A DNA stretch of 64,000 nt from Anastrepha obliqua (lineage: Eukaryota > Arthropoda > Insecta > Diptera > Tephritidae), in the NCBI RefSeq assembly GCF_027943255.1, contig NC_072895.1, positions 31,160,001-31,224,000 on the forward strand, in the 5' to 3' direction. The number at the start of each line of letters is the position of its first letter. Position 1 is the first letter of the stretch. This document shows, in pieces, positions 21,293 through 31,450 of the stretch. Below the pieces are notes generated by a model. That model saw only the letters and a program-made list of their open reading frames with translations. It was not told where the DNA came from and searched no databases. Made by a program: the position numbers and the translations under genes.

Positions 21293-21914
21293 CAACAAAT
21301 TAAAACTAAATGGAAATAAGCAAAACTTGGTAATATATAAAGTAAGTGAGACCAAAATTTATATGCCATATTTTCAAGTAATAAGAAAAATAAATGCTTA
21401 TTATTTCCCGAATCTTTATAGGATAATCTAAATTTTGACTCCTTAACTGTCTCCAATTGCGACCAAAATTTATGTGTGCTATTTTTGACCGCAATATTAC
21501 CGTTTGTGGGGTGAAACTGAAAAAAAATTTAATTTCATTTTTTAAGTATGGTCAAATATTTTTCCTTCCTCTTGGCCATATCGTTTTGTTTTTCTTGTTT
21601 TGTTTTTCATATTGCCCTCGAAGTTTCATAAACATTTCGAAATTGCTTTTATCCTAGCTTTCATATTTGATTGATTGGTTATTTAGCTGATTTGGTCTGC
21701 GACCAACTATCGACTGATTTCATTCAACAGCATTGCCGCAGAATGTTTATCTACTCCGGTGAGCGCAATTAAAGAATTTCATTAGGTTAATTAACAAGCG
21801 AGTATACCTAAATATTAGCGAACACTAGACAGCCATTGAAAAATGCAATTTCTTTCTAAGTGATGTACAAATAAATATACTCGGACATACACCAGCCGAC
21901 AATAACAAAACTTC
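21293..21914. other. No gene recognised
   Basis: A+T-rich DNA with one internal similarity: GACCAAAATTTAT occurs at 21350 and 21463. No coding motif is seen. Confidence 0.4.
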
Positions 21915-23120
21915 AATTTTGTTTTTCTTCTTCTCCGGGACATTTGCGACGTGTATGGAGAAGTTGTCCTAGTTGAGTCTACAGAAAAGTTCAAAAATGG
22001 TGATTTTCGACATCGATTACACGTCCCGTTGCGAAAGGCCTTGTGAATTCGATGAAGAACACTGCAAATCAATTTTGATGGAGCGGAGGAACGGTCGCCA
22101 AACCAGTCAGGAATTGGCAGAAAAAATGAACTGCAATCATGAGATGATACTCAATCACCTTAATTCAATGGTATTTACCGACAAATTGGGGACCTGGGTA
22201 CCTCACGAGCCCCACGAAAAAAACAAAAAAAATCGCCTTCAAATTGCTTCTCAGCATCTCGCCCGTAATAGAGAAACACGCGGTTATAAACAGCGCTTTT
22301 TGTACCGAACCGTCACGGGCGATGAAAAATGGGGGAAAGAAAAGAGTGGGTGGCTCCAGAAAATAGCCGAGAGTCAAACCGGAGCTTCATCCAAAGATGA
22401 TCATGATATGTGCTTGGTGGGGCTGGGAGGGCATGACGCACTGGGAAATGCTTGAAAAGAATGCCACGGTAAGCAAGGAACTCTACACATTGCCCAGCTG
22501 CACCTCGTGAATGAGGATATTTGACTGAAAAGACCTGATCGACGTGGTTAAACCATACTCCTCCTCGAGAACGCCGGGCCCTATGTTGCACAAGCCGTCA
22601 AATTCGGCACTCCAGGGGCTAGTTCATCCATCCTTCAGCAGCCGCCATATTCTCCGGACCTTCCGATTACCATCTTTTCCGCTCCCCTGTTTACAACCTC
22701 TTCTCATCTCTCGACTAATTTGTACCGTTTCGCCTGATGTGGTGTTAGAGAAGTTGTTGGGTCAGTTTTTAAGGACCTCTTAGTTATCGAAGGTAACGCC
22801 TTTCATGTGGTTTGACAGGGAGCGGAAAAGATGGTAATGCGGCGGATGCTGAAGCGTTGTTCTAGCTTTAAGTAATTCATAATGACTTGCGAAGCCTGAA
22901 CAGAAGCGTCAGCACAGTTTGCCATTCTCAGGTGTTAAGCCATAGTTATCGATATCTCAGTTACAAAAACTCCCAACATATCCAGAATTCGCTAGTTTTC
23001 GTTTCTGACTTGGTTTACTATTTTTTTTGTTAGTCTATCTTTGATGTTTCTTGCATTTTTTAAGTTTGGCATAAATTCTTTGTAGTTTTTTTTTTGTTGA
23101 AATAAATCTCATCTTTGCCA
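21915..23120 (+). mobile_element. mariner (SETMAR/cecropia-like) pseudogene
   Basis: Near 21930-22000 the frame gives RDICDVYGE and EKFKNGDF, the N-terminal mariner motifs. The frame at 21973-22455 gives RQTSQELAEKMNCNHEMILN, DKLGTWVPHEPHEKNKKNRL, LYRTVTGDEKW (first Asp). Other frames give MICAWWGWEGM-like sequence, MLEKNATVSKELY and, near 22645, QQPPYSPDLPITIF, where the third-Asp region is degenerate. The middle Asp region (HDNARPH) is not readable. It has many frameshifts, and the TIRs were not found, so the borders are approximate. Confidence 0.72.
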
Positions 23121-23799
23121 TAACAACAAAAACAGCCTCTGTTCCATATTATGCGGCATTGAGCGAGCTGTGTTGACAGCACAAATCAGCGCGGCATGAA
23201 AACGGTCGCCACCGCATCTCCGGTGCTGCTACCAACTTCCAGCCTTGCTTTTGTGACACTTGTTACATGAACGGTTTATATACAAATGCATGCACATAAT
23301 GCGTAATATACTTACATATACACATACTTATATATACATATATAAATATGTATATATATATATACACATATAGAGAATGCTTGTAGCTGCTGCGATTGCA
23401 TCTGCTTTCATTGCTGCAAAGGCTTGTCTGCTGTTGGTGTCACAGTAGTTTCCGCTGTCTTGTTAATTCTGGAGTCAGCCAGGCGGTCAAGTGTTCGTCT
23501 TGCCTGCTTATGTTGCCAAGCGTCAAATGCACCGCTCCAAGATACATGCAAGAATTGCACAAATATTTAGATTTGTCTTGAGGATTTCTGGATACCTCCT
23601 TTTCGTAGCCTTTTGTTTGTAGCTGAGTTGTGTAGGTTGTAGTTTGGTTGACGTCTGCTTTGCTCGTTACAGAACAAACGTAACTCTTAAAGTTTAAATT
23701 TAAAAATAAATCTGAAATCTTACAGAAATACTCCAAATATTTAGTAAATGTTTTAAAATCATCCAAAAAGGAAAAATCATAAAAATCATACAAAGAAAT
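23121..23799. other. No gene recognised; TA/TATACA microsatellite
   Basis: A TATATACATATATA-type microsatellite spans about 23320-23372. The two opposing ORFs at 23396-23793 have no recognisable motif. Confidence 0.4.
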
Positions 23800-26260
23800 T
23801 TAGTTTTTAGTTCAAAATATTTGTGAATTTTGTTTTTTTAATTTTTTACGATAAATCATACTAACATTTTTTTTAGCTTGGAAAGAAATTTTTTTTCGTA
23901 AAACTGTTATTTTAGAAATCATTCGATCCAATCTCCCGCTGATTATTTTTTCTATTAAAAGTAGATTTGTAGATTGTAGATTTTTTGGAATTGGAGGCGG
24001 AATAAGGACGACCCATTCTCTGGCGCCATAATATCGTGAAGTTTTGTTGGCGTTTTTAGCTTTTGGAAATAATTTCCGTTACATTATATGTTAGAGTTTT
24101 AATCATTTTTTTTTAATTTTTTTTATTTTAATTTTTTTTTTTTTTTTAATATTGTGAATACTCACTCTGACCAAAAGGCGGACATATTTTCTACCTTTTA
24201 AAATTAATAGGGTTTTTCAATCAAGGTATTATCCTGTTTATCTAATGAATCATACGTAAACATTTGTTTTTTGGAAGGAATTGTTTTTGGAAAACTGTTG
24301 GGAAAATTTTTTAAAGTTTTTTTTAATATAAGTCATATTTACAAAAAAAAAATTATGGAAATCAAATATTTGGCTATAAGTTTTTTTTTCAATTTGCTTG
24401 AAAGTTTTAAAAAATTTTGGTTTTTGGAAATTGAAAAATGGTTTTTGAAAGAAATATTAGTTTTAGTTCAAAATTGTTGGGATTTGTTTTTCATTTTAAA
24501 TCATATTTGAAAGATTTTTTTTTGTAAAACTGTTGAGAAAATTGTTTTTCAGTTTTTTAAGAAAAGTCATATATAAAAAAAAAAATTATTATATTATATG
24601 TGAATTTTAGTGGAAGTGGGTGTACATGGGTGGACATGGAAGCAGCAGGAGTAGATGGACATGGAAGCAGCAGGAGTAGGTGGCATGGATGTGGAAAATG
24701 GTAGGTGCATTAGGAAACTTATTTTAAATTATTTAAGATAAACCATATAAAAATTATTTGGTTGGAAATAATACATTTTTGTTGAAAATTGTTGAGAAGA
24801 TTTTTATTAAAATTTTGTAAGATAAATAATATTTAAACAAAATTCGACTTGGAAAGGAACTTTTGTTTTGTTAAGATTTATTTGGAAAAACAATGAATAA
24901 TTTTTTAAGTTTTTTAGATAAATCATATGTAACAAAAAAATTTTTTTTTAAAGAAATTTTGTTTTTAGTCCAAAATATTAGAGACAACTTTTTTTTTTTA
25001 ATTTTACGATAAATCATACTTAAATTTTTTTTTGTTTGGAAACATAGTTTTTCGTAAAATGTTCGCGAGAATTTTCAGTTTTTTAAGATAATTCATATTA
25101 AAAACAAAACAAAAAATTATTAGAAAACTCATTTTTTAGTTCAAATTTGTTTGGATTTTTTTTTATTTTTAAGTTAAACCGAACCTTAACATTTTTTTTT
25201 GTTGAAAATTGTTAGGAATGTGTTTTTTTTTTTTTTTTTGCTTGGAAAGAATTTTTTTTGTAAAACTTTTAAGAAAATTGCTTTTCAGTTTTTTAAGATA
25301 AATTTTATTCCAAAAAAAACAAAATTTTTTTGGAAACTAGTTTTTTTGTTTGAATTTATTTGGATTTTTTTATATTTAAGACAAACCGTACATTAAATTT
25401 TTTTTTTGTTCAAAACTGTTTTTGTTTGGAAAGAATTTTTTTTTATGAAACGTTTGCGAGAAGTGCTTTTCAGTTTTAAGATAAACTATATTTAAAATAA
25501 AATAAAAATATTTGGAAATTAAATTTTTGTTCACATTTTTTTTTATTTTTAAGGTAAACCGTACTTAAAATTTTTTTTTTGTTCAAAACTGTTAGGAAAA
25601 CTGTTTTTAAATTTTTTAAAATAAATCGTATTCTAAAAAAATTCCTTTTTTTCAAAATTGAAAGTTGGTTTTTGAAAGAAATATTGTTTTTTACTTCAAA
25701 ATTGTAGGGAACATTTTTTTATATTTTTATGATGAATCATACGAGTACTTAAAATTTTTTTGTTTGGAAAAAAATCTTTTTGTTAAAAAACAAAAAAATT
25801 TTTGTAAAAAAAATTTTCATGTGTTTAAGATAAATCATATTTAAAGAAAATTATTTGGGAATTATATTTTTTCACATTTGTTTAAAATATTTTCTTCAAA
25901 GCTATTCAAGAAATTGTAGGCCACATTTTTTTATTTTTTATGATAGTACTTCAAATTTTTTTTGTTTAGAAAAAAATCTTTTTTTTTTGCAAAAAAAAAA
26001 AATTTTCGTTTTTGTAAAAAAAAGAGATTTTCATGTGTTTTAGATACATCATATTTAAAAAAAATTATTTGGGATTGATTTTTTTCACATTTGTAGAATT
26101 TGTTTTTAATTTTAAGATAAATCGTAACTTGAAATTTTTTGGTTTTGTTTGGAAAGAAAGCTTTTTTGGTTCAAAGTTATTTAAGAAATTGTTTTTAAAT
26201 TTTGTGAGATAAATAATATTTGAAAAGAATTTTCAGTTTTGAAAATTGGTTTAAAAAATT
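23800..26260. repeat. Degenerate A+T-rich tandem array, about 2.4 kb
   Basis: The motif GATAAATCATA(C/T)TTAAA, with variants such as GGTAAACCGTACTTAAA, recurs about 20 times (for example 23851, 24915, 25010, 25480, 25553, 25818, 26118, 26208). It alternates with a TGTAAAACTGTT-GAGAAAATT-TTTTCAG motif (23896, 24289, 24523, 25258, 25443). Spacing is irregular, about 70-110 bp, with hints of a 190-bp dimer. At 24605-24705 a G-rich block interrupts it, with GGACATGGAAGCAGCAGGAG repeated twice (about 24632 and 24657). The ORFs inside are products of T and A runs. Confidence 0.7.
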
Positions 26261-27978
26261 AAAATAAAAATCAAATTCAAATTTAAATTTGTTGCTTTAA
26301 ATTATTTTGTCATATTTGGAAAACTCCACACTCCATCCAGCCGATACTGTGCCAAATTTCACGCAAAGATCTTGGCCCGCACTCTTACAAAATCAAATTC
26401 TCAGAACAGGAAGCATCTTGGAGGGATCAGCAGATATCGTAGGGGCCTTTTTAAAAACTCCTACTATTATAAACTTTATTTGTCGCAAAACTTTTAGTTG
26501 ACTTTTGCATTGAATTGCAATTATAATGATGGCTGCAGCCACTGACTCGTGGCAAGCCTGTTGAATATTTAATACTTTTACAAATATTCCTACAAATACT
26601 GGCAGCGAAAGGCGCACGTGGACTCAGCTCGGCAAGTCTTTATAAATTAATTAAACTTTTGATCAAATATCCAATGCGCTCTGCCTTTCTGTTGTTGTGT
26701 GAATCGAGTCATCAAAGGCTATAATATGACCGCAGGCTGGAATTGCAGCCGAGTGTAGGTGTCCCGTATTTTATTTATCTCGGAAATAATTTTATTTTAT
26801 TTGCTGCATTTCTCCGAAATTACAAATCCACAGTAAGCTTTGCGGCAGTTTCTTCTTTCTCTCCACAGTTGTACTTCAGTCTGTTTCATTACTTTTCGTT
26901 TCTTCGAAACTTAACAATAAAGGAATGAAATTTCTTAGTCAAAGACTTTTACCGGTGGCATTTTATGTTTGGCCACGCAATTTCTGTGCGAATGTAGAAA
27001 TGAAAAGAATGGCGCGCAAAGTTTCATGCCCCTTAAGCTTCAACATGTGTATGAGTTTCTATTATTAGAGCACGACTATAATTGGGAAACTGTGGGTATA
27101 GCTTTTCCTCGGAAGTCTATTTTCATCCAAACAACGTCTAGCAAACTACTCGTGCTACCACTACCGCTACAAGTTCCAAAACGCTTTCTGCAGGCTAATA
27201 CAATTTTATAAAATTACGGAACTGTTTGGTATTTCGAAATAAAATATGCTTTTTGCACTTTTCGAGTCTTTCATCTAATTCTTCGTTGCTCCCCTTCGAA
27301 TTGCTTTGTCATGAAAAATGTTCCTGTTCCTAACGTGGAAAATTCGCTTTATCCCACACTGCAAGCTAACACCGACGCTGCATACAAAATTTCAGCTGAA
27401 AAACTATTCCACAATTTTGAGTAAAATGCATTGCTGGCATTGTTGTTGGTGTTATGCAAAGCAAGTGGTACAATACATAATGTGTATTGCACTCGGTCAT
27501 ATTTTTAATATCCATTTATTTGTACATTTTATATTTTTAAAAAGTCTTATTTTCAAGCAAATTTATCAACTTCTGCATGCCAGCAACTTGAGAAAGCATT
27601 GCGTGGCATGCAAAGTACAGAAACGTTGTTGCAGCTGGAAGAAGTTTTCTTCGTTTTGTGGGGAAAGAAAGCTTTATTGTGGAAGTGTACATGCCACTAA
27701 TGCAAAAAAAAATTGAAGAAAATAATAAATAAATTGGCTTTAATAGTATTTTTCTGATACATTTTGGTAAATAAGAAGACACGTATTAGACCTAATATTT
27801 GTATCAGTCTTTTTTTAAGTTTATTTTATGCCACTTCAAAGTTTACTGTTCTCAATTCATATGAAATTCTGAGATATTATGGCAAAAACCGTATCAGAAA
27901 TTACACAAAACTACTTTAAATATTTATTTGGGGAGAAACAAATCCATTATTTTTATTTTTTTATTTTGCGCAAATGGT
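26261..27978. other. 1.7 kb without recognised gene
   Basis: Several short ORFs (for example 27318-27716, 132 codons, and its antisense 27537-27782) show no domain I know. Base composition is more even than in the array to the left. It could be host intergenic or intron DNA. Confidence 0.45.
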
Positions 27979-28315
27979 TTAACCCTTTCGCGCCTACTGG
28001 GACAATATGTCCTAGCCTCGTAAAAAGTTATTTATTAGTTTTGTTATTCAATAAAACTTCCATCTTAACTGTCCCAATAAAAGTTCTTAGTTTCATTTAT
28101 GAAAAAAATCCCAAAAAAATTCGTAATTATAATATACGTGGCACCACTGATCCAGTTAACAAGCACGTGTTGAGACATTTTGACGATATGGCAAGACAAA
28201 CGATGTCAAAAACATATGTTCCGCCATCGTCATTGCGTTAGCATCGAATCAGTAAATAGTGCACTTAGAATTTTCCCTATATTGCATTTAATACATTCTT
28301 AGAATATCAGTAAAG

Positions 28316-28407
28316 GTGAGTAGCATATAATTTTGTATGTCTTGGGATCTATTGTCCCAGTTTGCATTTTACATGGGACTTATTTGTACCAATATGGTTT
28401 TTCGCAG
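28316..28407 (+). other. Candidate 5' UTR intron of the piggyBac transposase
   Basis: AAAG-GTGAGTAGC at 28312-28324 is a good splice donor. TTTTTCGCAG at 28398-28407 is a good acceptor, lying directly before the start codon at 28408. The predicted intron is 92 bp. This rests on consensus match only. Confidence 0.4.
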
Positions 28408-28785
28408 ATGTCGAAGAAAAAGTACACTGTGGAAGAGGTTGCAGATATTTTATATGAAAGCTCTGAAGAGGAAGATTTTAGCCCATCTGAAAGTAGCTAC
28501 AAACCATCGTCAAACTCTGGGAACAGCAAAGCAGATGGAGATAATACTTATGAAGGTGAGAGTGATGCTTTCTATTCCGAATCAGACGAAGAATATGCTG
28601 CCGATGACATAAATTCGAGTGTGGGTGAGGAAGAAGAATTATGCGAGAATGAGGGGAGTGAAGCACCTGCCATTGCCACCTGGACTAACATCATAGAAGA
28701 TGGATGTTTCGAACCCAAATTTCGAATGCCATTAGAAAGAGATTCTCGAGTTCTGGTAGATCTTCCCAGAGGGTCTACCGAGTTC
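28408..28785 (+). pseudogene. piggyBac transposase, N-terminal part
   Basis: It opens MSKKKYTVEEVADILYESSE. An acidic Ser/Glu/Asp-rich stretch of about 90 residues is followed by CFEPKFRMPLERDSRVLVDL. The acidic N-terminus and the following short motif are usual for piggyBac-like transposases (DDE_Tnp_1_7 family). The frame enters the nested element at about residue 126; the last residues of the open frame are DD41D terminal sequence, not piggyBac. Confidence 0.75.
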
Positions 28786-29657
28786 CGTGTGGTGTTTTTT
28801 AGATGTTAGGTTTTCAAGTTGGCACTACTTTTTTCGTAGATGGTCTTTTTGACAGCTGTCACTTGATTTATGCTCAGTTTGGTTTGCCATTTCATAATGA
28901 ATAGACTTACACCTGAACAACGTTTGCAAATCGTGCAAATTTATTACGAAAATAATGGTTCGGTTCGCGCGACGCATCACAAGAAAATTTTGTTCAGCGA
29001 TGAAGCTCACTTTTGGTTGAATGAGTATGTCAATAAGCAAAATTGTCGCATTTGGAGTGAACATAATCCACAAGCCATTGCTGAGACGCCGTTACATCCT
29101 CAAAAAGTCACTGTTTGGTGTGCTCTATGGGCAGAGGGAATCATTGGTCCATATTTCTTTAAAAATGAAGCCAGCCATAATGTTACAGTCAATGGAGAGC
29201 GCTATAGAGCCATGATTAATGACTTTTTCGTGCCTGAATTGGACGATGTTAATGTGGACGACCTTTGGTTCCAACAAGACGGCGCTACATGCCATACAGC
29301 CAACGCAACAATCGATTTATTGAAGGAAACTTTTGGTGAGCGCATTATCTCGCGCCGTGGACCTGTGGCGTGGCCTCCAAAATCGTGCGATATAACACCG
29401 CTGGACTATTTCTTGTGGGGCTATGTGAAGTCGCTTGTCTACGCATACGGTCCCAATTGCTGCAAAAAGTGGTCGAAAATTGGGCCTCTCGGCTGGAATT
29501 TATTCGAGCCAGCCGCGGCGGCTACTTGCCCGAAATCATTTTTGAAACATAATGGCAAACCATTATCTTTATAATAAAGCTAAATTCTTGGCCATAACAT
29601 TAAATTATATACGTTTTATTTCATCTTGAAAACCTAACCTCTAAAAAAAACACCCTT
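28786..29657 (+). mobile_element. DD41D mariner-like element nested in piggyBac, internally deleted
   Basis: The right end reads CTTGAAAACCTAACCTCTAA and AACACCCTT next to TA (29658). The left end has the inverse GGTGTTTTTTAGATGTTAGG then TTTTCAAG (28791-28818), but its outermost bases are degenerate. The piggyBac reading frame stops before it and resumes after it (FREFFPKSLCIFIAQCTNQR), which fixes the nesting. The element is about 870 bp because the middle of the DNA-binding region is missing. Confidence 0.85.
28897..29574 (+). pseudogene. DD41D transposase lacking the DNA-binding core
   Basis: It starts MNRLTPEQRLQIVQIYYENN, then GSVRAT joins directly to HHKKILFSDEAHFW. That skips the usual 120-130 residues of helix-turn-helix sequence while staying in frame. 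All three acidic residues remain: FSDEAHF, FQQDGATCHTANAT and PPKSCDITPLDYFLW, with 41 residues between the last two. The C-terminus is altered by a second deletion near 29445 (after SLVYAYG). The open frame of 226 codons from this ATG is long, but the product could not be expected to bind the TIRs (inference). Confidence 0.83.
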
Positions 29658-29659
29658 TA

Positions 29660-30974
29660 TTTAGAGAATTTTTTCCAAAAAGTTTGTGTATTTTTATTGC
29701 TCAGTGTACAAATCAGCGACTAAAAAAACTTAATAAAGAGAAGAAAACTAATAGAGCATTAACCGATGAACATGAAATAATGGTGTTTTTAGGCGTGGCT
29801 ATGATTATGCACTACAACCATTTGCCATCATTACATGATTATTGGAGCAAACACGCGTCAATGGGAAACGAAATGATAAAGCAAAGTATTTCTCGCGATC
29901 GGTTCTCTCTACTTTCTTCGAAACTATATTTAAATGATTGTGACAAACCTGATAATGTTCCAAAAGATTACAATATTTCCGAAGTCGTTTCATGTATGAA
30001 AGAAAAATTCATGCGAATATGAAGTGATAGTCCTTTTCAATCAATCGATGAATGTATGGCAAATTTCAAAGGTAGGTCCAGTCTAAAGCAGTACATGCCT
30101 ATGAAACCAATCAAACGCGGTGTTAAAATTTGGTTGCGATGTGATGCAAAAACAGGATATAGGTACATACGATTTGAATGTATACACTGGTAAAGATGTC
30201 ACCACTAATCTTTCTGGAACTCTTGGAGAAAGAGTGGTTTTGAAATTAGCAGGTACTATCCATGATAATGATGTGGCTGTTGCATTCGATCGATTTTTCA
30301 CATCAATAACATTCATGAAATCCATTCCATTTCTTGCTATTGTTCGGGTCGCGACTAGAACGTGGGCAAAGCCAGTTCCAAATAAACTGCGATGGCCTAC
30401 TAGCTACTCGTTGGATGGACTTGAAAGAAGTACTTGTTGTCTCCAACTGTCACAAGCCGAGCATAGGAGAAGTAGATAGGAAGCAAAAGGACAGTAAGAA
30501 GAAAAAAGTTGCCTGCCCTTAGCTATTGTGGACTATAATCGTTTGATGGGGGGCGTAGATCTAGCTGATCAGAAAGCAGCGGTATACGATATCAACCGGA
30601 AATCACAAAAGTGGTGGTGGAAAAAGGTTATTTTCAAGATTCTGATGCTTTCAACTGTTAATGCTTGGATTGTGCATAACGACCTGAACCGTAAGAAACC
30701 AACACTGATACAGTTTATAGCCCCATTAGCAGAGTCCCTTATTGCGGAAGGAACCAAGCACAAGGAGTTAAAAACTCGGCGAACTGGTGGAAGACCATCT
30801 AAAAGCCAACGTACCGAGCTCTTGAATATAGGTGATCATTTACCATTACAAGGTAGTTCTCGACGCCGTTGCGTACGATGCACTTCCCTGCAAAAAGAAA
30901 CGAGAACAAATTACGTTTGCTCTGGATGCAAAAATGCACTTTGTTTCAAATGTTTTGCCTCGTACCATAAGTAA
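29660..30974 (+). pseudogene. piggyBac transposase, central and C-terminal part
   Basis: The reading frames give TDEHEIMVFLGVAMIMHYNH and LPSLHDYWS, then a stop at 30020. Next come SIDECMANFKGRSSLKQYMP, KPIKRGVKIWLRCDAKTGY (first catalytic Asp), VAVAFDRFFTSITFM (second) and, from 30528, DYNRLMGGVDLADQKAAVYD (third). It ends in a cysteine-rich domain, CVRCTSLQKE, YVCSGCKNALCFKCFASYHK, normal for this family. A frameshift near 30160, another after 30340 and the stop at 30020 inactivate it. Confidence 0.85.
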
Positions 30975-31029
30975 ATACTTTTTCTGTGTTTATCGGCAAT
31001 TGGCTGATCGGCACACACGCAGAAAAGCT

Positions 31030-31340
31030 AGATTTACTATTTAATCCCCATTGCAAAAGCTGTGACGACCTTCCAGAGAAGGAGATTTTTGAGCATTCGC
31101 TCTGTACATGTCCGGGTTTTGACAGCTAGACGATTAAGATCACTGGGTGGTCCTTTCTTCGACAGCCTGGGGCGGCCAACCTAAATCCCCATCAATCATC
31201 AGCATTCCATCAACTGCTCTGGCTGGCTGTAGATATCTTCCTGTTGGAGGTCTCAAAACGGCGCTTCAGTGCTACTTGTTACCCAGCTACAATCCTTAAC
31301 GTCGAGTCTAAAAACAACTTCTAGATGATGTCAACTAATA
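31030..31340 (+). mobile_element. LINE C-terminal knuckle fragment
   Basis: Shifted frames give HCKSCDDLPEKEIFEHSLCT and CPGF, then LRSLGGPFFDSL. The C-x2-C-x8-H-x4-C spacing and the following hydrophobic helix are those of the C-terminus of RNase H-bearing LINEs. It overlaps the place where the piggyBac right end should be, so this insertion or an associated deletion may have removed that end. Confidence 0.55.
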
Positions 31341-31450
31341 GGTGGTAATGGAGGGAAGTACGAAAACTGTGTGCCCTGTACAGCATTTCTCAAACAATTT
31401 TGGGTCCTTGACACTACTCTTAATAACTATCACAACCCGCTTAAATTTTT

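Larger units (their letters stand above)
27983..30990 (+). mobile_element. piggyBac-type transposon, interrupted, right end lost
   Basis: The left end is a textbook piggyBac border: TTAA at 27979-27982 followed by CCCTTTCGCGCCTACTGGGA, then CAATATGTCCTAG. The transposase follows in two exon-like halves split by a DD41D element at 28786-29657. The protein ends at 30974. No GGG-TTAA right end is visible before LINE sequence starts near 31030, so the right end is deleted or too diverged. Confidence 0.85.

Noticed and set aside
27318..27782. ORFs of 132 and 81 codons on opposite strands
   Set aside because: No domain, no splice context and no similarity to other parts of the window; they are likely chance frames.
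27879..28241. 120-codon plus-strand ORF
   Set aside because: It overlaps the piggyBac left end and 5' leader, and starts outside the element; a gene crossing the TTAA junction is implausible.
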